Source: an uncultured Cohaesibacter sp. (GTDB taxonomy: Bacteria > Pseudomonadota > Alphaproteobacteria > Rhizobiales > Cohaesibacteraceae). From it: 64,000 bases of DNA. The notes beneath the pieces were generated by a model. It had not been told where the DNA came from, searched no databases, and saw only the letters and a list, made by a program, of their open reading frames with translations. Location: positions 248,001 through 312,000 of the forward strand of contig NZ_OY781091.1 of assembly GCF_963676275.1 (NCBI RefSeq). The letters run 5' to 3'. This document shows positions 45,767 to 54,651 of this stretch, one piece after another (position 1 is the stretch's first letter; each line of letters starts with the position of its first letter). The position numbers and the translations under genes were made by a program.

Positions 45767-47557
45767 ATGCCTATTCCATCATGGAGCGAACTTGCCCCTC
45801 AACTGGTTGATGTGGCCATGGGTCGGCGTATGGCCGACAGCGTCATCCGCAAGGGCAAATGGGTCAATGTCCATACCGGCGAAATCATCCCCGATACAGA
45901 TGTGGCCATCTCGGGCGGGCGCATTGCCTTTGTCGGGCCAGATGCCAGCCATGCCATTGGCGAGGATACAAAGGTCATCGAGGCCAATGGCCGCTATATG
46001 GTGCCGGGCCTTTGCGATGGGCATATGCATGTCGAGAGCGGCATGATCACGGTCAGCGAATTTGCCCGTGCGGTCATTCCCAATGGCACTACATCGATGT
46101 TCATCGATCCGCACGAGATTGCCAATGTGCTGGGCCTGAAGGGCGTCAAGGTGATGCATGACGATGCTGCCAACATGCCGATCAATATTCAGGTTCAGGT
46201 GCCTTCCTGTGTGCCGTCTGCTCCGGGCTTGGAAAATGCCGGGGCTGAAATCACCGTCGATGACGTCAAGGAAGCCCTGACCTGGCCGCAGATTTGCGGA
46301 TTGGGCGAAATGATGAATTTCCCCGGCGTCGCCATGGGAGACGCCAAGATGCTCGGTGAGATCGCGGCCACGCAGGATGCGGGCAAGACCGTCGGCGGGC
46401 ATTTCCCGACGCCGGAACTGGGACTGATGTTCCATGGCTATGTGGCTGGCGGTCCGGCCGATGACCATGAAGGCACCCGCAAGGAAGATGCCATTGCCCG
46501 CGCCCGTCAGGGCATGCGGCCAATGATGCGCCTCGGCTCGGCATGGTATGACGTGGCCGAACAGGTCAAGGCCATCACCGAAGACGGGCTCGATCCTCGC
46601 AGCTTCATTCTCTGCACCGATGACAGCCATTCGGGTACCATCATCAATGATGGTCACATGAGTCGCGTGGTGCGCCACGCCATCGCGCAAGGCCTGAAGC
46701 CCGTAACCGCCATCCAGATGGCAACGCTGAACACTGCCCAGCATTTCGGTATGGATCGCGATATCGGCTCCATCACGCCGGGCCGCCGCGCCGACATCAT
46801 CCTGACCTCCGATCTGCCGAGCTTGCCGATCGAGCTGGTCATGGCGCAGGGGGAGGTTCTGGCGGAAAATGGTCAGCTGCTGATCGACATTCCCGAGGCA
46901 AATTATCCCGATTTTTGCCGCAACACCGTCCATCTGGGCAAGAAACTGGCCGCCGATGATTTCGACATCTTCGCCCCCGAAGGTGCCAATCAGGTTCGCG
47001 CCCGTGTGATCGGCGTGATTGAAAATCAGGCTCCGACCAAGGCGCTGGAACGCACCCTGTCCGTCGAGCGCGGTCTGGTGCAGATGGATGCTGAGGGCGA
47101 TGTTTGCCAGATCGCTCTGGTCGAGCGTCATCGCGGTACCGGTGGGGTGGTCAACGGCTTCGTGTCCGGCTTTGGTTACAACAAGCCCTGCGCCGTTGCC
47201 TCAACTGTGGCCCATGACAGCCATCACATGATTGTGGTTGGCACTTCCAAGCAAGACATGGCCGCCGCAGCCAATCATCTGGGCAAGGTGGGCGGTGGCC
47301 TCACTGTCTTCTCCGAAGGCAAGGAACTGGCAACCGTCGAGCTGGCCATCGCCGGTCTGATGTCTGAGGAACGCGCCGAGATCGTCGCCCAAAAGGCCAC
47401 CAAATTGGTCGAGGCCATGGCTGCCTGTGGCTGCACGCTCAACAATGCCAACATGCAGCATTCCCTGCTGGGGCTGGTGGTTATCCCTGAAATCCGCATC
47501 TCCGATGTGGGGCTGGTGGATGTGACCAAATTCCAGACGGTCGAGTTGTTTCTCTAA
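45767..47557 (+). CDS. ade: Adenine deaminase
   Basis: 596-residue amidohydrolase with all hallmarks of bacterial adenine deaminase, which converts adenine to hypoxanthine plus ammonia using Fe/Mn metals. HMHVE is at residues 86-90, DPHEIAN at 114-120, CTDDSHSG near 285 and HDSHH at 483-487. GGAGGT precedes the ATG. It is last in an operon that starts with a divergent paralog at 39278 and includes a purine-type ABC importer, so the operon looks built for salvage or breakdown of exogenous adenine-like bases. Confidence 0.92.
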   Translation: MPIPSWSELAPQLVDVAMGRRMADSVIRKGKWVNVHTGEIIPDTDVAISGGRIAFVGPDASHAIGEDTKVIEANGRYMVPGLCDGHMHVESGMITVSEFARAVIPNGTTSMFIDPHEIANVLGLKGVKVMHDDAANMPINIQVQVPSCVPSAPGLENAGAEITVDDVKEALTWPQICGLGEMMNFPGVAMGDAKMLGEIAATQDAGKTVGGHFPTPELGLMFHGYVAGGPADDHEGTRKEDAIARARQGMRPMMRLGSAWYDVAEQVKAITEDGLDPRSFILCTDDSHSGTIINDGHMSRVVRHAIAQGLKPVTAIQMATLNTAQHFGMDRDIGSITPGRRADIILTSDLPSLPIELVMAQGEVLAENGQLLIDIPEANYPDFCRNTVHLGKKLAADDFDIFAPEGANQVRARVIGVIENQAPTKALERTLSVERGLVQMDAEGDVCQIALVERHRGTGGVVNGFVSGFGYNKPCAVASTVAHDSHHMIVVGTSKQDMAAAANHLGKVGGGLTVFSEGKELATVELAIAGLMSEERAEIVAQKATKLVEAMAACGCTLNNANMQHSLLGLVVIPEIRISDVGLVDVTKFQTVELFL

Positions 47558-47632
47558 GCGGACAGGCAGCTCGCCCTGCCGGATGCAGCTGCGGCCTAGA
47601 GCTAAGGCCTGAACGGACATGTGCTGATCAAG

Positions 47633-47673
47633 AAAAAGGCCGCCGGGATTGCGAAAATCCCGACGGCCTTTTC
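47633..47673. terminator. Bidirectional terminator between ade and proX
   Basis: AAAAAGGCCG-CGGGATT faces AATCCCG-CGGCCTTTTCT: a long stem with A-tract on one side and T-tract on the other, so it can end both convergent transcripts. Confidence 0.85.
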
Positions 47674-47716
47674 TATGGATGGAGTAGCCGGGCAGAAAGC
47701 CCGGGCCTTTCCATGC

Positions 47717-48724
47717 TTATTTCGCAGCAGCGCGCGCGTCATCAAGCCATTTGTTGACATCGTCCTGATGCTTCTCGATCCAGGCGGTTGCCTGAGCCTT
47801 GACATCGTCATCGCCAGCATTCATGGCAGCATTCTGCGCATAGATATCTTCAACCGGAATGCGGACCTCTTCCAGCAGTGCCTTGACCGCCGGATTCTTC
47901 TCAAGGAAGGCATTGTTGGCAACCGGATTGATGTCGGCAGCAGCAAAGCCCATGGAGCATGGATCCGATACGCAGGTATCCAGACCGGTAACGGCAGGGG
48001 CCGTTTCAACGCCTTCTCGCTCCGGTACGTTGATCCACATCACATCCTTGCCAGGCTGCAATTCATTCACGGTCCAGTTCGGGGTCCATGTGTAGAACAG
48101 GATATGCTCACCGGCCTCATAGGAAGCCACGGCATCGGCCATGGAAGCGGAATAACCAGCCTTGATCGGGTTGATGGCATCCTCCAGTTCATAATCTTTC
48201 ATATGCTCGGAAATCTTGATCTCGCAACCCCAGCCCGGAGGGCAGGCAACCAGATCGGCCTTGCCATCGCCATTGCGATCGAAGGCTTCCTTGACTTCAG
48301 GACGCTTGAAATCGTCAAGCGACTTGATGCCGAATTCATCAGCCGCAGCCTTGTCGACGAGATAGCCCTGCAAGGCACCCTTCTCGGCAACCGCACCCAC
48401 GACGGAAGCGCTACCTTCGAAGGCTGGCTTGTAGGTGTCATGCAGCGGGAACCAGCCATTGACCCAAAGATCAAGATCGCCAAAGGCGACGGACTGATAG
48501 AAGGCCGGAACATCAAGGGTGGTCGGACCATCAACCTTGTAGCCCAGCTTCTGGAACAATTGGCTGTAGATTTCGGAATGGAACCAGCCGGTATCCCAGG
48601 TGGCCTGACCCATTTTGATGGTCACGCCCTCTCCGGGCTCTGCTGCGAAGGAAGGGGAAGCCGCGATCAGAACTGCGCCGGTGAGGGCGGCAGCTGCTGC
48701 AAATTTACGAATAGCCTTTGCCAT
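47717..48724 (-). CDS. proX: Glycine betaine/proline-type ABC substrate-binding protein (ProX)
   Basis: 335-residue periplasmic binding protein. The signal peptide ends in SFAA near residue 28. The OpuAC/ProX fold is shown by ATWDTGWFHSEIYSQLFQ near 43, DLWVNGWFPLHDTY near 85 and WTPNWTVNEL near 215; the tryptophans form the aromatic box for quaternary amines. A cysteine pair in ACPPGWGCE is characteristic of ProX. Last gene of a V-W-X operon on the minus strand. It would deliver glycine betaine or proline betaine for osmoprotection or as nutrient. Confidence 0.92.
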   Translation of the reverse strand: MAKAIRKFAAAAALTGAVLIAASPSFAAEPGEGVTIKMGQATWDTGWFHSEIYSQLFQKLGYKVDGPTTLDVPAFYQSVAFGDLDLWVNGWFPLHDTYKPAFEGSASVVGAVAEKGALQGYLVDKAAADEFGIKSLDDFKRPEVKEAFDRNGDGKADLVACPPGWGCEIKISEHMKDYELEDAINPIKAGYSASMADAVASYEAGEHILFYTWTPNWTVNELQPGKDVMWINVPEREGVETAPAVTGLDTCVSDPCSMGFAAADINPVANNAFLEKNPAVKALLEEVRIPVEDIYAQNAAMNAGDDDVKAQATAWIEKHQDDVNKWLDDARAAAK

Positions 48725-48810
48725 AAGAAACTCTCCTCAAATAATTGGGTGGTCTTTGTAAAAGCAAAAGCCAGACAGACGAATGCCATCCGGCTTTTGC
48801 TGGCGTCACA

Positions 48811-49734
48811 TTAAGCGCTTGGCTTGTCTGAAGTGGTGGCCGGTTTGCCCTTGAAAATGGAGGCAACCACTGCAAGCAAGGATGTGTTGTTTTTATTCGG
48901 TTCCGCAAAACCCTGTGTGATGCGGTCCAGAATGATTGCCAGAATGACGATGCCGACACCCCCGGCTGTTGCGCCGCCGACGTCGAGACGCCCAAGGCCG
49001 GTATTGACCACCAGCCCGAGACCTCCGGCCCCGATGAGCGCTGCAATGACGACCATCGACAGGGCCAGCATCAGCGTCTGGTTGAGGCCAGCCATGATGG
49101 TGCGCAGCGCCAGAGGAATCTGCACTTCCCAGAGGATCTGGAAGTAGGTGGCCCCAAAGGATTCCGAAGCCTCAATCAAATCCTTGCGCACATTGCGAAT
49201 GCCAAGATTGGTCATGCGGATGATCGGCGGCAACGCGAAGATAATGGTGGCGATGATGCCCGGTGCCATGCCGACACCAAACAACATCACGATCGGCACC
49301 AGATAGACGAAGCTGGGCACCGTCTGCATGATATCAAGGATCGGTCGGGTGATTTTCCATGCGGTGTTGCTGCTGGCGGCGAGAATGCCGACAGGAATGC
49401 CGATCACGGCGCAGAACAGCACCGAGGTGATGATCATCGACAGGGTTGTCATGGTTTCGGGCCAAAGGCCGATCATGTCGATGAAGCAAAAGCCGACAAT
49501 GGTGGCAATTGCCATGGTGCGATTGACCACGCGCCAGGCAACAAAAGCGAAAACCAGCGTGATCACCAGCATCGGCACCCAGGCAAAGAAGCCATCCAGC
49601 GCCTGAAGCACTTCATTCACCGGCACCTGCAAGGCCCGGAAGAAAGGCCGGAAATTGGGCACCAGAAAACCGCGAACGAAGCTGTTGACCGCGTCATCAA
49701 ACGGGATTGTTAGAAAGTCTGAAGGGCTGATCAA
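48811..49734 (-). CDS. proW: Glycine betaine/proline-type ABC permease (ProW)
   Basis: 307-residue permease with the long N-terminal segment typical of ProW (PFDDAVNSFVRGFLVPNFRP) and about seven helices. QTVPSFVYLVPIVMLFGVG near residue 155 and EASESFGATYFQILWEVQIP (the EAA-type loop) near 205 are family motifs. The proposed start is TTG at 49734 with AAGGAG six bases upstream; an ATG at 49751 overlapping the proV stop is out of frame after six codons. So the gene probably uses a rare TTG start. Confidence 0.88.
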   Translation of the reverse strand: MISPSDFLTIPFDDAVNSFVRGFLVPNFRPFFRALQVPVNEVLQALDGFFAWVPMLVITLVFAFVAWRVVNRTMAIATIVGFCFIDMIGLWPETMTTLSMIITSVLFCAVIGIPVGILAASSNTAWKITRPILDIMQTVPSFVYLVPIVMLFGVGMAPGIIATIIFALPPIIRMTNLGIRNVRKDLIEASESFGATYFQILWEVQIPLALRTIMAGLNQTLMLALSMVVIAALIGAGGLGLVVNTGLGRLDVGGATAGGVGIVILAIILDRITQGFAEPNKNNTSLLAVVASIFKGKPATTSDKPSA

Positions 49735-49747
49735 GTCAGTCTCCTTA

Positions 49748-50953
49748 TCATATTGCTGCGCTGGTGATGCTGTCTTCGCCGCTTTCGTCATCTGCTGCCA
49801 GATGCTCGAAAATGGTTTCGGCGGAAACAACGCCAACCAGTTTGCCATCATCGTCGGTCACGGCCAGCGGCATGCCGGTTTGCGCTTCGGAATAGATTTC
49901 GTTGAGATAGGCATCCTGTGGCACCGTTGGCGGATGGGCATGCATGATGTCCATGACGCGGGCCGAGGGGCGGGCCTTCTCCACGTCTGCGCGGGTCAGG
50001 AGCCCGGCCGGAACCCCGTCCTTGACCACATGAATGATCTCGGTCTGGGTGCGGTCCATGGCCGCGATGGCGTCGGACACCTTGGCGGTCATCGGCACAC
50101 GGGATGCATCCTCGGCAATATCCGAAGCGGTATAGACGCGGCTGCGGTCGATATCGGCCACGAAGGCCTTCACATAGGCATCCGCTGGCTGTGAAACAAT
50201 ATCCTGCGCGGTGCCCACCTGAACGAAGGCTCCGTCCTTCATGATCGCGATGCGATCCCCAAGCAGCAGCGCCTCATTGAGGTCGTGGGTGATGAAGATG
50301 ATGGTTTTCTTCAATTCGCGCTGAAGCACCACCAGCTCATCCTGCATTTCGCGGCGAATCAGCGGATCAAGCGCGCCGAATGGCTCGTCCATCAACAGGA
50401 TTTCAGGATTGTTGGCCAGCCCGCGCGCCAACCCGACGCGCTGTTGCATGCCGCCCGAAAGCTCGCCGGGATAGCTGTCTGCATGCGCATCGAGGCCAAC
50501 CTTTTCGAGGGATTCAAGCGCAATCCTGTAGCGTTCTTCCTTGGCAACGCCATTGACCTTGAGGCCAAAGGCGACATTGTCCAGAACGGTCTTGTGGGGG
50601 AAAAGCGCGAAATGCTGGAATACCATGCAACATTTCTCACGCCGAACCTTTCGAAGCTCTTCCTTGCTGCAGGAGGCTACATCGACATCGTCGATCCAGA
50701 TCTCGCCTGCCGAGGAGGGGATGAGGCCATTCAGGGTGCGAACCAGTGTGGACTTGCCGGATCCGGATAGACCCATGATCACGAAGATCTCGCCTTCGTT
50801 GACCTCGAAGCTGACATTGTTGATGCCGACGGTGACGCCGGTTTCGCGAAAGATCTGCTCTTTGCTCTGTCCCTGCTGAACGCGCTTCCAGCCTTCTCCG
50901 CTCTCATCATTAAAGAGCTTGGAAACGTTCCTAACTTTCATTTTAATAGTCAT
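49748..50953 (-). CDS. proV: Glycine betaine/proline-type ABC ATPase with CBS domains (ProV)
   Basis: About 401 residues. The ABC domain has GLSGSGKST as Walker A near residue 60, LSGGMQQRVGLARGLA as signature and ILLMDEPFGALD as Walker B. A C-terminal pair of CBS-like segments (about 275-400; VPMTAKVSDAIAAMD, GKLVGVVSAETIFEHL) is the usual osmosensing module. N-terminal GEGWKRVQQGQSKEQIF is ProV-typical. Start uncertain among ATGs at 50971, 50953 and 50941. First gene of the operon. Confidence 0.92.
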   Translation of the reverse strand: MTIKMKVRNVSKLFNDESGEGWKRVQQGQSKEQIFRETGVTVGINNVSFEVNEGEIFVIMGLSGSGKSTLVRTLNGLIPSSAGEIWIDDVDVASCSKEELRKVRREKCCMVFQHFALFPHKTVLDNVAFGLKVNGVAKEERYRIALESLEKVGLDAHADSYPGELSGGMQQRVGLARGLANNPEILLMDEPFGALDPLIRREMQDELVVLQRELKKTIIFITHDLNEALLLGDRIAIMKDGAFVQVGTAQDIVSQPADAYVKAFVADIDRSRVYTASDIAEDASRVPMTAKVSDAIAAMDRTQTEIIHVVKDGVPAGLLTRADVEKARPSARVMDIMHAHPPTVPQDAYLNEIYSEAQTGMPLAVTDDDGKLVGVVSAETIFEHLAADDESGEDSITSAAI

Positions 50954-51522
50954 ACTGCAGGCCTTTAGCACACTCTGTCAGAAAATGAAACCATGATTGG
51001 AATTTTCATAAAAAATTCTAATTGACGCTCATAATTAAATTCAAGTTTTGCTGCGAGAAATTAGTATTGAAAAAGATGGAATGACCATTGCTATACGTAT
51101 CACTCGATTGTGTTAATTATATTAAACTGAAAAATCGGGGAATTTTCGAGCGAATTAATGATGCGATGCGATTGAAATATTAAAAATATTTATATTTCGA
51201 TACATTGTTTTCGTTTGAAGTGTAGTTTGAATAATTCTTTTCGCGTGATCGCCAATTTGTGAATGAATGCGTTTTTGAATAATATAAAATGTCGCCGACA
51301 GAATATTGTAGATGAATTCCGTTGGTCTGGAAAAATCGCCAAGTCTAGGCCGGAAATTTATGGGCTGACTTTACGTCTATGTGGATTGGGGTAAAGGATA
51401 AAGGGCGCGTATATTTGTTGGTGCTGCGCGGGAACTATTTGGAAAATTGCCGAAATTTACGCATTTTTCGAGCGTTATTCTTGTTCGTTTGGATGCGGGG
51501 TAGAGATCCGGTGTCCGGCTGA
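50954..51522. other. 569-base AT-rich intergenic region upstream of proV
   Basis: Markedly more AT-rich than the surrounding genes, with no reading frame of note. It must contain the proV promoter(s), as is usual for osmotically controlled operons. The run from 51000 to 51300 has many A/T tracts that would bend DNA. I did not identify a specific operator. A degraded gene cannot be excluded. Confidence 0.5.
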
Positions 51523-52053
51523 TCAGTAGCTGATAATATCCTGAAACACGACCATTCTGCTCACTGCCCTGTAACCATGGGGCTGGTCGGCAAAAAAGCG
51601 GAAGGTGCCGCCTTCATTGACGCTTTGCCAGTGGCCGTCGGACAAAATCTCCAACTCACCCTTGATGACGATGATACTCTCGATGACCCCATGGGCGTGG
51701 GGCTTTGACATCTGGCGGTGATGATTGGTCAGGGTGATTTCATGAATCTCGAAATTCACCGCCTTGCTGAAGGTGAAGATCGGAACGATTTTCATGTTCG
51801 GATCATTCGGGAAGGTCGGGCTTTCTTCCGGATCGGAATTCTGGTCCAGAAAGGCCGAAAAGGAGGTCTCCAACCCCGATGCGATCTGCCACAGTTCTGA
51901 GATGGTCGGGCTGATTTCCACATGCTCGATTTGCGTCAACGTGCCTTGCGAGATCCCGGTCAGGCTGGCAACGTCATCAAGACTGAGATTTCTCTGCTCT
52001 CTGATTGCCTTGAGATGGGCGGCAACGGCTTGTACGAACTTGTTTTCTGACAC
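51523..52053 (-). CDS. XRE-family regulator with C-terminal cupin
   Basis: 176-residue regulator. The N-terminal XRE/HipB-type helix-turn-helix is about residues 10-65 (LSLDDVASLTGISQGTLTQIE), and the C-terminal cupin domain about 105-175 (KPHAHGVIESIIVIKGELEI supplies the metal-binding-type histidines). The GTG start at 52053 begins a normal-length protein; the open frame to 52152 would overlap the neighbouring regulator's end and has no ribosome site. Family members regulate amino-acid, polyamine or sugar-acid genes. It lies behind the GntR-type gene on the same strand. Confidence 0.82.
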   Translation of the reverse strand: MSENKFVQAVAAHLKAIREQRNLSLDDVASLTGISQGTLTQIEHVEISPTISELWQIASGLETSFSAFLDQNSDPEESPTFPNDPNMKIVPIFTFSKAVNFEIHEITLTNHHRQMSKPHAHGVIESIIVIKGELEILSDGHWQSVNEGGTFRFFADQPHGYRAVSRMVVFQDIISY

Positions 52054-52135
52054 GATCGGGATCCGGCATCTATTGAATCTGCACCCAATCCTTACAGCAA
52101 AGGCCCATCTCTTGCCATGCGTAAATGCACAAAGG

Positions 52136-52777
52136 CTAGAGCTTGCCACCAAGCGCCAGATGCAGGGAATTGTTGATATGCTTTTCCAGTGCCTTTTCAG
52201 CCTTGCTCACGTCGCCGGACAGCATCGGGCGCAGGAAGGCCAGATGTTCACCGGCAATCCGCTCGGCATTGAAGGGCGTCACTTGCAATTGAGACTGGAC
52301 CACCATGTGGATCTTCACCGAATTGACGCGGTAGACCTTGGCGATCAGGGCATTCTGCTTGCTGCCTATGAAGGCGGCGTGCATGTCCCAGTCCAGCTTC
52401 TGCATGGCATTGGCTGTGTCCTGATCGGAATTGGCTCTGATATCTTCCAGAAAATGTTCGTGCTGTGCGATCCAGTCTGTAAAGGTGGCCTTGGGAATGC
52501 GGCTGACAGCAGCGCCGATTGCGCTCAGTTCCAGAATGAGCCGCAATTCATAGGCATCGCGCACGAAGGCGACGTCAAGGGACGGCACCATCAGTCCGCG
52601 CTTGGGCAGCGTCTGTAGCAGGCCATCTGCCTCCAGACGAGGAATGGCTTCCCGGATCGAGCCCAGAGTTGCTCCCGTCATTTCGACAAGCTCGCGCTGC
52701 GATACCATCGTTCCCGGCACCAGAGCGCCCTGATCAAGCAGTTCCAAAATGCGTTCATAGGCTGCCCGTTTCAGCAT
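52136..52777 (-). CDS. GntR-family (FadR-like) regulator
   Basis: 213-residue repressor. The winged helix is N-terminal (about residues 1-70; VSQRELVEMTGATLGSIREAIPRLEADG), followed by an all-helical FCD ligand domain with the metal-binding Asp/His pattern (DWDMHAAFIGS; GEHLAFLRPM). The ATG at 52777 follows AGGAAAAGACT; earlier in-frame ATGs lack that. It is divergent from a TRAP/dehydrogenase/lyase/kinase operon with 249 bases between, containing a palindrome, and so is the likely repressor of that operon. FCD ligands are often sugar acids. Confidence 0.87.
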   Translation of the reverse strand: MLKRAAYERILELLDQGALVPGTMVSQRELVEMTGATLGSIREAIPRLEADGLLQTLPKRGLMVPSLDVAFVRDAYELRLILELSAIGAAVSRIPKATFTDWIAQHEHFLEDIRANSDQDTANAMQKLDWDMHAAFIGSKQNALIAKVYRVNSVKIHMVVQSQLQVTPFNAERIAGEHLAFLRPMLSGDVSKAEKALEKHINNSLHLALGGKL

Positions 52778-52941
52778 AGTCTTTTCCTGTTTCATGCTCT
52801 GTGATGCCGGTTTCACGGAAAAATTCCTCTTCTCAATACGCGCAGTGATCGCATTTTTCAATCAAGCCATGCCGAAATTCGAGCTCAATGAAGGACAAAA
52901 GCCGATTGAACAAATTTACTAACAGGTCAAAGACATCATTG

Positions 52942-52967
52942 CTAACATGTTAGAGACATGTTAATAA
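52942..52967. promoter_or_regulatory. Candidate GntR operator upstream of second TRAP operon
   Basis: CTAACATGTTAG (52942-52953) is a perfect 12-base palindrome; ACATGTTAATAAG follows (52956 on), and CTAACAGGT occurs earlier near 52919. The repeated TAACANGTTA-type core in the GntR-TRAP divergent region fits a FadR-like operator. Confidence 0.55.
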
Positions 52968-53026
52968 GCGAAATAAGCATTCGGCGCAAGGAGGTGCCGA
53001 TGTCTTTGGAGGAAATAGGAGGACTT

Positions 53027-54052
53027 ATGAAACACTCAGTCAAACTGCTGGCCGGTGTTGCCGCTGTAGCGCTATCTGCAATGCTGTCATTTTCCGCTCA
53101 GGCCGAAACCCTGCGCTTTGCAACAACATTGCCAGAGGCCGATAATCCCGAAACCCACGCTATGAAGGCTTTCGAGCAATATGTGGAATTCCACACCAAC
53201 GGCGAAATCGATGTACAGCTGTTGCATGGTGGTGTTGGTGGCGACCGCGAAATTCTGGAAAGCGTGCGCAACAATATCTTTCAGATGACGGCCACGACGG
53301 ATGGAGCGCTTGCTTCCTTCTATCCCGGTGTTCAGGTCTTCTCGATGCCATATCTGTTCCGTTCGACCCGCCATGCGGTTGAATTCATGAAGAACGCCCC
53401 GGTCATGGACGATTTCGTGGCCGATGTCGAAAAGGAGGCCGGTCTGCGCATTATCGGGTTTGCTGCCGACGGTTTCCGCAACTTCGTCAATAACAAGCAT
53501 CCGATCAAAACCCCTGCCGACGTGGAAGGCCTGAAACTGCGTTCCATGGAAAGCCCGGTCATGATCGCCCTGATGAAAAGTCTGGGTGCCGCGCCGACGC
53601 CGATCCCGTTCCCGGAAAGCGCGATGGCCATTCGGCAGGGCGTGGTTGACGGCGGCGAAAACCCGCCATCCACGGTTATCAATGGCGGTTGGGGCGAAGT
53701 CATCAAATATATGTCGCTGGATGAGCATATCTTCTCGGCCGTGTTTGCCTATGCCAATCCTGCCTTCCTTGACGGGCTGAGTGCACAGAACCGGGCTGCC
53801 GTGCTCGATGGCGTGGATCTCTACACAACCATCATGCTTTCGGGCAAAGGGCAGGGCTATCTGACCGACACCCAGCGCATCAGGGATATGGGCGTGGAAG
53901 TCTATGTCAACTCGCCTGAAGAGAAGAAGGCATTCGGTGAAAAGGCGCAGAAGCCGGTGCGTGAATTTCTCGCCAAGGAACTGGGTCAAGACTATGTCGA
54001 CAGCTTCCTTGCGGCCGTTTCAAAAAGTGAAGCAGACCTCTACGGCGAATAA
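53027..54052 (+). CDS. TRAP solute-binding protein (DctP family)
   Basis: 341-residue periplasmic receptor. The signal peptide ends in SAQA near residue 24. DctP marks are GGDREILESVRNN, GFAADGFRNFVNNKHPI, and GLKLRSMESPVMI with the substrate-binding arginine; AMAIRQGVVDGGENPPS follows. AGGAGG lies before the ATG at 53027; the frame extends to 52958 without need. First gene of an operon encoding the two TRAP membrane subunits, a 2-hydroxyacid dehydrogenase, a lyase and a kinase. Cargo is probably a sugar acid; not established. Confidence 0.92.
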   Translation: MKHSVKLLAGVAAVALSAMLSFSAQAETLRFATTLPEADNPETHAMKAFEQYVEFHTNGEIDVQLLHGGVGGDREILESVRNNIFQMTATTDGALASFYPGVQVFSMPYLFRSTRHAVEFMKNAPVMDDFVADVEKEAGLRIIGFAADGFRNFVNNKHPIKTPADVEGLKLRSMESPVMIALMKSLGAAPTPIPFPESAMAIRQGVVDGGENPPSTVINGGWGEVIKYMSLDEHIFSAVFAYANPAFLDGLSAQNRAAVLDGVDLYTTIMLSGKGQGYLTDTQRIRDMGVEVYVNSPEEKKAFGEKAQKPVREFLAKELGQDYVDSFLAAVSKSEADLYGE

Positions 54053-54076
54053 GTCTTTATCGTCGTAAATCCCGGT

Positions 54077-54124
54077 CCTGCCGGCTCCGGCCTCCCTCTT
54101 GCAATCCCTCAAGGGGCCGGCAGG
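54077..54124 (+). other. Stem-loop after second TRAP binding-protein gene
   Basis: CCTGCCGGC (54077-54085) pairs with GCCGGCAGG (54116-54124), nine perfect base pairs closing a 30-base loop that has some internal complementarity (GGCCTCCCTC/CCCTC). No T-tract; the small permease gene begins 23 bases on. Confidence 0.6.
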
Positions 54125-54147
54125 CCTAATCCGAATGGAATAATCTC

Positions 54148-54651
54148 ATGGCATCTTCACTGACGCAGACCTATCTGCGCTGGACAGCCAAGCTGTCGAA
54201 CGCCACGGAATATCTGGCTGTGGCGATATTTGCCGGGATCGTGCTGGTCAATTTCATGGCCGTTGGCGCCCGCTATGTGCTCGCTGATCCGATCGGCTGG
54301 AGCGAGGAAGCTCTTCGCTATGCCATTGTCTGGGCGGTCTATCTGGTCGCTGGCGCGACTTTCCGTCATGGTGAGCAGATGATGATCGATCTGATCGTTA
54401 TCATCCCCTCTGACCGGATCAAGCGGATCGCGGCACTTCTGTCTCTGCTGACCACGCTTGCTCTGGCGGCAATTGTTGTGCTTCTCGGCATCCCCTTCCT
54501 CATGGATACCGGGCAGGTTTCCCCCTCTATGCGCCTACCGATGTGGATCCCCTACGCCTCGGTCGTGGCGGGATATCTGATGATCGCAATACAGGCCATC
54601 GCCGGCTATATCGAACAGCCCGTCCTTGGCAGCAAGGAGACGGCACAATGA
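54148..54651 (+). CDS. TRAP transporter small permease (DctQ family)
   Basis: 167-residue membrane protein with four hydrophobic helices. ARYVLADPIGWSEEALRYAIVW after helix one is the DctQ-type pattern. Its stop overlaps the ATG of the large permease by four bases (ATGA), so the two are translationally coupled. Confidence 0.92.
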   Translation: MASSLTQTYLRWTAKLSNATEYLAVAIFAGIVLVNFMAVGARYVLADPIGWSEEALRYAIVWAVYLVAGATFRHGEQMMIDLIVIIPSDRIKRIAALLSLLTTLALAAIVVLLGIPFLMDTGQVSPSMRLPMWIPYASVVAGYLMIAIQAIAGYIEQPVLGSKETAQ

